Shown one piece after another: positions 6,450 through 10,075 of a stretch of 10,075 nt of DNA. The notes beneath the pieces are model-generated. The model had not been told where the DNA came from, ran no database searches, and saw only the letters and a program-made list of their open reading frames with translations. A program made the position numbers and the translations under genes. Source of the stretch: Clostridia bacterium (GTDB lineage Bacteria; Bacillota_A; Clostridia; Christensenellales; Aristaeellaceae); contig JAFQGN010000125.1 of assembly GCA_017398245.1 (NCBI GenBank), positions 1 to 10,075 on the forward strand. The letters run 5' to 3'. Each line of letters opens with the position of its first letter. Position 1 is the first letter of the stretch.

Positions 6450-6458
6450 TGGTATACT
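6450..6458 (+). promoter_or_regulatory. Extended -10 promoter of the CapA-like gene
   Basis: TGGTATACT combines a TATACT -10 (6453-6458) with a TGn extension. No good -35 lies 16-18 bases upstream, which is common for extended -10 promoters or activator-dependent ones. The start point would be near 6465, only a few bases before the ribosome site, so the leader is very short. Confidence 0.65.
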
Positions 6459-6469
6459 GTAGCAAAATT

Positions 6470-6476
6470 GGAGGTG
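6470..6476 (+). promoter_or_regulatory. Ribosome binding site that selects the TTG start at 6484
   Basis: GGAGGTG ends 7 bases before TTG at 6484 but only 1 base before the earlier in-frame TTG at 6478. The spacing therefore supports 6484. No ATG lies in this frame near here. Confidence 0.85.
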
Positions 6477-6483
6477 TTTGCTT

Positions 6484-8337
6484 TTGTCTGAATACAAAGG
6501 AAACAACGGGCAGAAGCCTGTGAATAGACAAACCTATGTGCCCGGGCAGGGCAGGGCGAATGCGCGCCCGGCGGGATACCCGGTAAAGCCTTCCGCGCAG
6601 GGAACTCCCGCGCCTTCTGTGACGAGACCTTCCGTGCAGAGCAGGCCCGCGTCTTCCGCTGCGGCAAGGCCGAATGCGCAGGCGAGACCTGCTTCTGACA
6701 CGCAAAGCAGGCCCGTCTCCACCGGGACAAGGCTTCCGCATGCGGCGTCCAACGGCACGAAATATGCCGGCCCCGGCAGCGCTGTCGGCAGCAGCGAACG
6801 CCCCGCGCAGAGCGCGCAGTACAGGCCGGCCTCCGCGCGTCCGGCGCAGTCTGCCAATAGCCGCCCGGCCCAGCAGCGCCCCGCAGGTGCGCGTCCTGCC
6901 GCCCGGCCCGCCCCGCGCAAGAAGCAGGCTTCGTTTGCCGATCTGCTCGCGAGCGTTTTCGGCGGCGGAAATGGTTCCGGCATGCAGTATGGCCGCATGC
7001 TGCTCATCGCCTGCGTGCTGGTTCTGGTCATGTTCGGCATCGTGAAGGGCATCGGCGCGCTCACGCGCGAAAAAGAGCCCGATTATATCCTCGCGACGAA
7101 GATCACCGATGCGCCGACGACCGAGCCCGAGCAGATCGCGCTTGAGCCGACCGCCGATCCCACCGCCATTCCGGTGAGTGACGAGGGCTATTTCCCCGAG
7201 GGCGAGCAGAACGCTGCGGTTCAGCCTACTGAGCAGCCCGCCGCTGCCGGAACCGGCCGCACCGCGCGCCTGCGCTTTGCGGGCGACGTCGTGCCCGATA
7301 CCGAGATCCTCGCCACCGCCTACAACAGCAAGACTGATAAATACGATTTTTCCCGCTATTTCGATCTGATCCGCGATCAGCTCTCCAATGCGGATTTCAC
7401 ATCGCTGAACGTGGACGGCTCCATGGGCGGCGCAAAGCACGATAAATATGGCCGCTACACCGGCTATCCCCAGTTCAATACCCCGCCCACCATGCTCTAT
7501 GCCGTGCAGGGCGCGGGAGTGGATATGCTCACTCTGGCCAATAACCACTGCCTGGACGGCTGGTTCGACGGCCTGCTCGATACCATTAAGAATTGCGATT
7601 ATATCGGCATGCAGCATGTCGGCGCGTTCACCTCTCAGGAGGATTACGACACGCCCGAAATTCTGGATATCAACGGGATCAAGGTGGGCTTCCTGAATTA
7701 TACCCAGAGCTTCAACAGCATGGATAAGCGCGGGGTAGACCCCAACGCGCTCATCTGGGGCGTGCGCCATACCTCCAATGCCGATTATGAAGGCGATATT
7801 CAGGCCCTGCGCGACGCGGGAGCGGAAGTGGTCATCGTCGTGATGCACTGGGGCAAGGAATATCTCTTCTCGCCGGACGATAACCAGGTGGCCATGGCTA
7901 ACCGCATCGCCGCCGCCGGGGCCGACGTCATCGTGGGCGGACATCCGCACGTGTTTCAGGCCGCGGGCTGGAAGAAGACCACTCTGGCCGACGGTACCCC
8001 GCACGAATGCCTGCTGGTCTATTCGCTGGGCAATTTCCTGAGCGAACACCGCAACGAAAAACAGGCGCGCACCGACGCGGGCATCATTTTTGAGTTTACC
8101 CTGAAGGAAAACACGGCCACCGGCGAGATCGAGGTCGTCGAACCGGCCTATCTGCCCATCGCCGTGTGGCGCGTGGGCACTGAAGGCGCGTATGATTACC
8201 GCGTGGTCAGCGTGGACGCCGTCCTCGCCAATAAGCCCGCCGGAATGAACTCCTCCGCCTATGCCCGCATCCAGCAGGTCAGCGAGGAAATGGAAGAGGT
8301 CTACGGCAAGAGCAATTTCACCCGCCTCGCGTACTGA
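6484..8337 (+). CDS. CapA-family (PGA_cap) membrane-anchored protein with long Arg-Pro-rich N-terminal tail
   Basis: A 617-aa protein starting at TTG. Residues 1-150 are disordered and basic, with thirteen Arg-Pro dipeptides between about 28 and 144 (SRPA, ARPA, QRPA). One membrane segment follows (about 172-193), then a Thr/Pro/Glu linker (about 208-258) and a PGA_cap metallophosphoesterase-like domain (about 262-520). Motifs: RLRFAGDVV, NVDGSM where the family usually has NLE, TLANNHCLDGWFDG, VVMHWGKEY, AGADVIVGGHPHVFQ and YSLGNFLSE. CapA proteins act in poly-gamma-glutamate capsule synthesis in Bacillus, but many family members sit in genomes without capB/capC, as in this window, and have unknown roles. 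Topology by the positive-inside rule places the tail in the cytoplasm and the enzyme domain outside. The C-terminal extension (about 521-617) is not recognised. Family is firm; capsule function is not shown. Confidence 0.92.
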   Translation: MSEYKGNNGQKPVNRQTYVPGQGRANARPAGYPVKPSAQGTPAPSVTRPSVQSRPASSAAARPNAQARPASDTQSRPVSTGTRLPHAASNGTKYAGPGSAVGSSERPAQSAQYRPASARPAQSANSRPAQQRPAGARPAARPAPRKKQASFADLLASVFGGGNGSGMQYGRMLLIACVLVLVMFGIVKGIGALTREKEPDYILATKITDAPTTEPEQIALEPTADPTAIPVSDEGYFPEGEQNAAVQPTEQPAAAGTGRTARLRFAGDVVPDTEILATAYNSKTDKYDFSRYFDLIRDQLSNADFTSLNVDGSMGGAKHDKYGRYTGYPQFNTPPTMLYAVQGAGVDMLTLANNHCLDGWFDGLLDTIKNCDYIGMQHVGAFTSQEDYDTPEILDINGIKVGFLNYTQSFNSMDKRGVDPNALIWGVRHTSNADYEGDIQALRDAGAEVVIVVMHWGKEYLFSPDDNQVAMANRIAAAGADVIVGGHPHVFQAAGWKKTTLADGTPHECLLVYSLGNFLSEHRNEKQARTDAGIIFEFTLKENTATGEIEVVEPAYLPIAVWRVGTEGAYDYRVVSVDAVLANKPAGMNSSAYARIQQVSEEMEEVYGKSNFTRLAY

Positions 8338-8359
8338 TCTTTCTTCGGATAAACCTCCC

Positions 8360-8411
8360 GTCCCCTGCATATGCTCGACTGAAAAGCCGCAGCGCATGGA
8401 GGGGACTTTTT
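8360..8411 (+). promoter_or_regulatory. Terminator-like hairpin whose 3' arm is the next gene's ribosome site
   Basis: GTCCCCT (8360-8366) pairs perfectly with AGGGGAC (8400-8406); inner bases 8371-8374 can add four pairs with 8394-8397. TTTTT (8407-8411) follows directly, as in an intrinsic terminator for the CapA-like gene. Yet the 3' arm contains most of the GGAGGGG ribosome site (8398-8404) for the gene starting at 8412, and the T-run is its spacer. The loop is long (33 bases), which weakens it as a plain terminator. It could be an attenuator or a translation-coupling device. Confidence 0.55.
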
Positions 8412-8936
8412 ATGCGATGGGATATCGTCCGCGAAAACGAAGGGCCGCAGGAGCTTACGGCAAGGCTCGGTCTGCCTCTGTGCATGCTGCTTCGGGCAAA
8501 CAGGCTCGTGTGCGCCGCGTGGCTCACGCCCGGGCGGCAGATCGCCGTTCCGCAGCAGGATTTTTGTGAAAAAGATGCGTTTCCCTGCCCGGCGAAGCTG
8601 CTTTCCGTGCCGGCAAGAGAGAAACAAACCGAAGTCTGGATCGCTGGATCGGGCGATAGTATTCCATCGGTTGTGCAGGCGTTGGGGACGACCGAACGGC
8701 TGCTTCTGCTGGCGAGAAAATGCCGCGGCCCTTTGCGGGAAGGGGAGCGGCTGCGAATTGGGGCTGAACTCTGTCGAAAGCGAATCGGGTCGGTATTGCC
8801 GGGAGAGACGCTGGAAATGACCTGTGAACGACTCGGAGCGGATCCTGTCGAAACGATGCGCCTGAACAAACTGCGCGGCGTGGGCGTGTTTCCGGGTATG
8901 CGGCTGGTTCTGGCGGAGAAGAATAGGGGAAAATGA
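8412..8936 (+). CDS. Small protein with three degenerate LysM-like modules
   Basis: A 174-aa protein with no signal peptide or membrane segment. Three stretches follow the LysM pattern (a turn before a helix, a second helix ending near Asn, then PG-x-x-L-x-[IV]): residues 3-47 (ARLGLPLCMLLRAN, LTPGRQIAVP), about 75-116 (GDSIPSVVQALG, LREGERLRIG) and 126-168 (LPGETLEMTCERLGADP, LNKL, FPGMRLVLAE). The third is the clearest; the second lacks the Asn. Seven Cys are spread through it. LysM modules usually bind peptidoglycan or related N-acetylglucosamine polymers; without an export signal the protein may act inside the cell, as some spore-coat and cytoplasmic LysM proteins do (inference). The ATG at 8412 has GGAGGGG 7 bases upstream, buried in a hairpin. 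It starts 74 bases after the CapA-like gene, so co-transcription is possible. No own promoter is convincing. Confidence 0.8.
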   Translation: MRWDIVRENEGPQELTARLGLPLCMLLRANRLVCAAWLTPGRQIAVPQQDFCEKDAFPCPAKLLSVPAREKQTEVWIAGSGDSIPSVVQALGTTERLLLLARKCRGPLREGERLRIGAELCRKRIGSVLPGETLEMTCERLGADPVETMRLNKLRGVGVFPGMRLVLAEKNRGK

Positions 8937-8959
8937 GGCGTGCGACTGGTTCTGGCGGA
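8901..8959 (+). repeat. Direct repeat across the LysM-like gene's stop codon
   Basis: 17 bases at 8901-8917 recur at 8943-8959 with one mismatch, an offset of 42 bases (14 codons). Both copies read RLVLA in the same frame, the second after the TGA at 8934-8936. This looks like an old in-frame duplication of the last module's final strand. Confidence 0.75.
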
Positions 8960-8970
8960 CGATATCGGGG

Positions 8971-8976
8971 TATACT
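8971..8976 (+). promoter_or_regulatory. Possible -10 box for mutY
   Basis: TATACT lies 27 bases before the preferred mutY start. No good -35 is found at 16-18 bases; the upstream bases fall within the repeat. A start point near 8983 would leave only the 9003 ATG with a usable leader. Confidence 0.45.
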
Positions 8977-8990
8977 CATAAAAAATGAGC

Positions 8991-8996
8991 GGACGG
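8991..8996 (+). promoter_or_regulatory. Weak ribosome site favouring the mutY start at 9003
   Basis: GGACGG stands 6 bases before the ATG at 9003. The upstream in-frame ATG at 8985 has no Shine-Dalgarno sequence, and the ATG at 9012 has AGG almost touching it. Confidence 0.6.
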
Positions 8997-9002
8997 TGTT
9001 CT

Positions 9003-10073
9003 ATGCAAAGGATGAAAGAGAGCGGCCTTGCGCTGCTGGATTGGCACGAAAAGACCGAGCGCGATTTGCCTTGGAAGGGTGAAAGAGACCCGTACCGCAT
9101 CTGGGTGAGCGAGACCATGCTGCAGCAGACGCGCGCGGCGGTCGCGGCAAAGCGGTATAGCGAATTCCTGCAGGCGTTTCCGGATATTTTCGCGCTTGCG
9201 GCGGCCGATGAGCAGCAGGTTTTGCAGCTTTGGCAGGGCATGGGCTATTATGCCCGCGCGCGCAATTTGCACAAGGCGGCAAAGCAGCTTGTCGAGCGGC
9301 ATGCGGGCGCGTTCCCGGCCGATGAAAAGCAGCTGCGCGCGCTTGCGGGCGTTGGCGAGTATACGGCCTGCGCGGTGCTTTCCATGGCTTACGGGCAGCC
9401 TGAAGCCGCGGTGGACGCCAATCTCGCGCGCGTGATCAGCCGCATGTTCGGCGTGCAGGGGTATGTGGAGGAGAACCGCGCGCTGCTGCGTGAGATTGGC
9501 ACAAATTGGCTGCGCTCCTGCGCGTTGGATCGCCCGGGCGATTTCAATCGCGCGCTGATGGGTCTGGGCGCGCTGGTCTGCACGGCGAAAAAGGCCGATT
9601 GCGAGTCCTGTCCGCTTGCGGAGTGGTGCGAGGCCTTTGTCCACGGCGAACAGGAGCTCCTTCCGCAAAAGAGGCCGAAAGCTGGCCGGAAGGAGGAATG
9701 GCGCATCCTTGCGCTTGCCCTGCGGGAGGACAAAGTCCTCGTCCGTCAGCGTCCCGACAGCGGCATGCTGGCCGGACTGTGGGAATTCCCGCACGAGGTC
9801 TTCTCGCCGGAACATATGCACGCGGAAAACGGCCAGGAGTTTCTTGGCCAAGAGGGCTTTACGGCGGCGCAGCTGTCCGAAGAGGCTCTCGCCGAAACGT
9901 CGTTTGTGTTTTCGCACCGCGTATGGCGGCTGCGCGCGTGGACTTACCGGCTGGAGGGCGACGAAGCTGCCGCGCCGTATCGCCTTGCAGACGCGCAAAC
10001 GCTTTTGCTTTTGCCCATGCCCTCCGTTATGGAACCGTACCGGCGCATCGCGCTGGAATTGCTTACAAAATAA
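9003..10073 (+). CDS. mutY: A/G-specific adenine DNA glycosylase MutY
   Basis: MutY removes adenine mispaired with 8-oxoguanine in base excision repair. With the start at 9003 the protein has 356 aa, and its catalytic residues fall exactly on E. coli numbering: E37 in WVSETMLQQT and D138 in AAVDANLARV. This supports 9003 over the ATG at 8985, which would add six residues. The helix-hairpin-helix is LAGVGEYTA (114-122), with GMGYYARARNLHKAA at 79-93. The 4Fe-4S cluster ligands are C193, C200, C203 and C209 (C-x6-C-x2-C-x5-C). After a linker, a NUDIX-like C-terminal domain begins near 233 (RQRPDSGMLAGLWEFP) and contains the FSH loop (303-305) that contacts 8-oxoG in Geobacillus MutY. All key residues are present and the stop is TAA at 10071, so the gene is complete and probably functional. 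No terminator is visible because the window ends. Confidence 0.96.
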   Translation: MQRMKESGLALLDWHEKTERDLPWKGERDPYRIWVSETMLQQTRAAVAAKRYSEFLQAFPDIFALAAADEQQVLQLWQGMGYYARARNLHKAAKQLVERHAGAFPADEKQLRALAGVGEYTACAVLSMAYGQPEAAVDANLARVISRMFGVQGYVEENRALLREIGTNWLRSCALDRPGDFNRALMGLGALVCTAKKADCESCPLAEWCEAFVHGEQELLPQKRPKAGRKEEWRILALALREDKVLVRQRPDSGMLAGLWEFPHEVFSPEHMHAENGQEFLGQEGFTAAQLSEEALAETSFVFSHRVWRLRAWTYRLEGDEAAAPYRLADAQTLLLLPMPSVMEPYRRIALELLTK

Positions 10074-10075
10074 AA

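Larger units (their letters stand above)
6027..6483. other. Divergent control region between the 16-module gene and the CapA-like gene
   Basis: 457 bases without a gene. AT-rich stretches contrast with the GC-rich flanks. From left to right it holds a leader of about 135 bases for the minus-strand gene (with a 10-bp palindrome TCCGGCCGGA at 6053-6062 and no riboswitch that I recognise), the minus promoter with a dyad over its -10, two copies of an 18-bp repeat containing a dyad (6241-6258 and 6354-6371), a 12-bp palindrome GCGCAGCTGCGC (6411-6422), and the plus promoter and ribosome site. I find no credible small gene: the ATG at 6251 behind GGAGG hits TGA after two codons. Confidence 0.75.

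Noticed and set aside
6427..8397. A 656-codon open frame on the minus strand opposite the CapA-like gene
   Set aside because: The plus strand has clear PGA_cap motifs and a strong ribosome site; the minus reading has no recognisable domain and is a GC-bias shadow.
8976..9998. A 340-codon minus-strand frame opposite mutY
   Set aside because: MutY on the plus strand is complete with all catalytic residues; the antisense reading is low-complexity Arg/Leu/Ala sequence.

Overview
The window looks like a chromosomal piece of a GC-rich Firmicute, most likely a Clostridia-type gut anaerobe. This rests on the EF-Tu sequence (Clostridia-like insertion after SALKALE), strong GGAGG ribosome sites, clean Bacillota-type intrinsic terminators, TTG start use, and the PHP-type (HisK/HisJ-like) histidinol phosphatase. 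No tRNA, rRNA, CRISPR array, insertion sequence or phage gene was seen. The lineage call is inference.

Layout. (1) Bases 1-940: the 3' part of tuf, closed by a strong terminator. (2) 1188-1736, minus: an unrecognised 182-aa acidic protein with its own terminator. (3) 1854-2663, plus: a PHP-family histidinol-phosphatase-like enzyme. Genes 2 and 3 diverge from two good promoters whose -35 boxes overlap. (4) 2823-6026, minus: a 1067-aa membrane-anchored protein with an acidic Tyr-rich N-terminus, two membrane segments, a Thr/Pro linker and sixteen tandem modules of the form H-x(4,5)-C-x(20,23)-C-x2-C. (5) A 457-bp divergent control region containing two near-identical 14-bp dyads, a dyad over the minus -10 box, and promoters in both directions. 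(6) 6484-8337, plus: a CapA-family (PGA_cap) protein with a long basic Arg-Pro-rich tail in front of its single membrane segment. (7) 8412-8936, plus: a small protein that reads as three degenerate LysM-like modules. (8) 9003-10073, plus: mutY, complete, ending two bases before the window does.

How the parts relate. tuf, the PHP enzyme and mutY are housekeeping genes with no evident link to each other. The candidate for an undescribed system is the divergent pair formed by the 16-module Cys/His protein and the CapA-like protein. Both appear to expose their large domains outside the membrane after Thr/Pro-type linkers, they share one control region, and their N-terminal tails have opposite charge. 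The LysM-like protein follows CapA through a hairpin that covers its own ribosome site. A joint envelope function is inference; the sequence directly shows the repeats, the ligand-like residues, the dyads and the hairpin.
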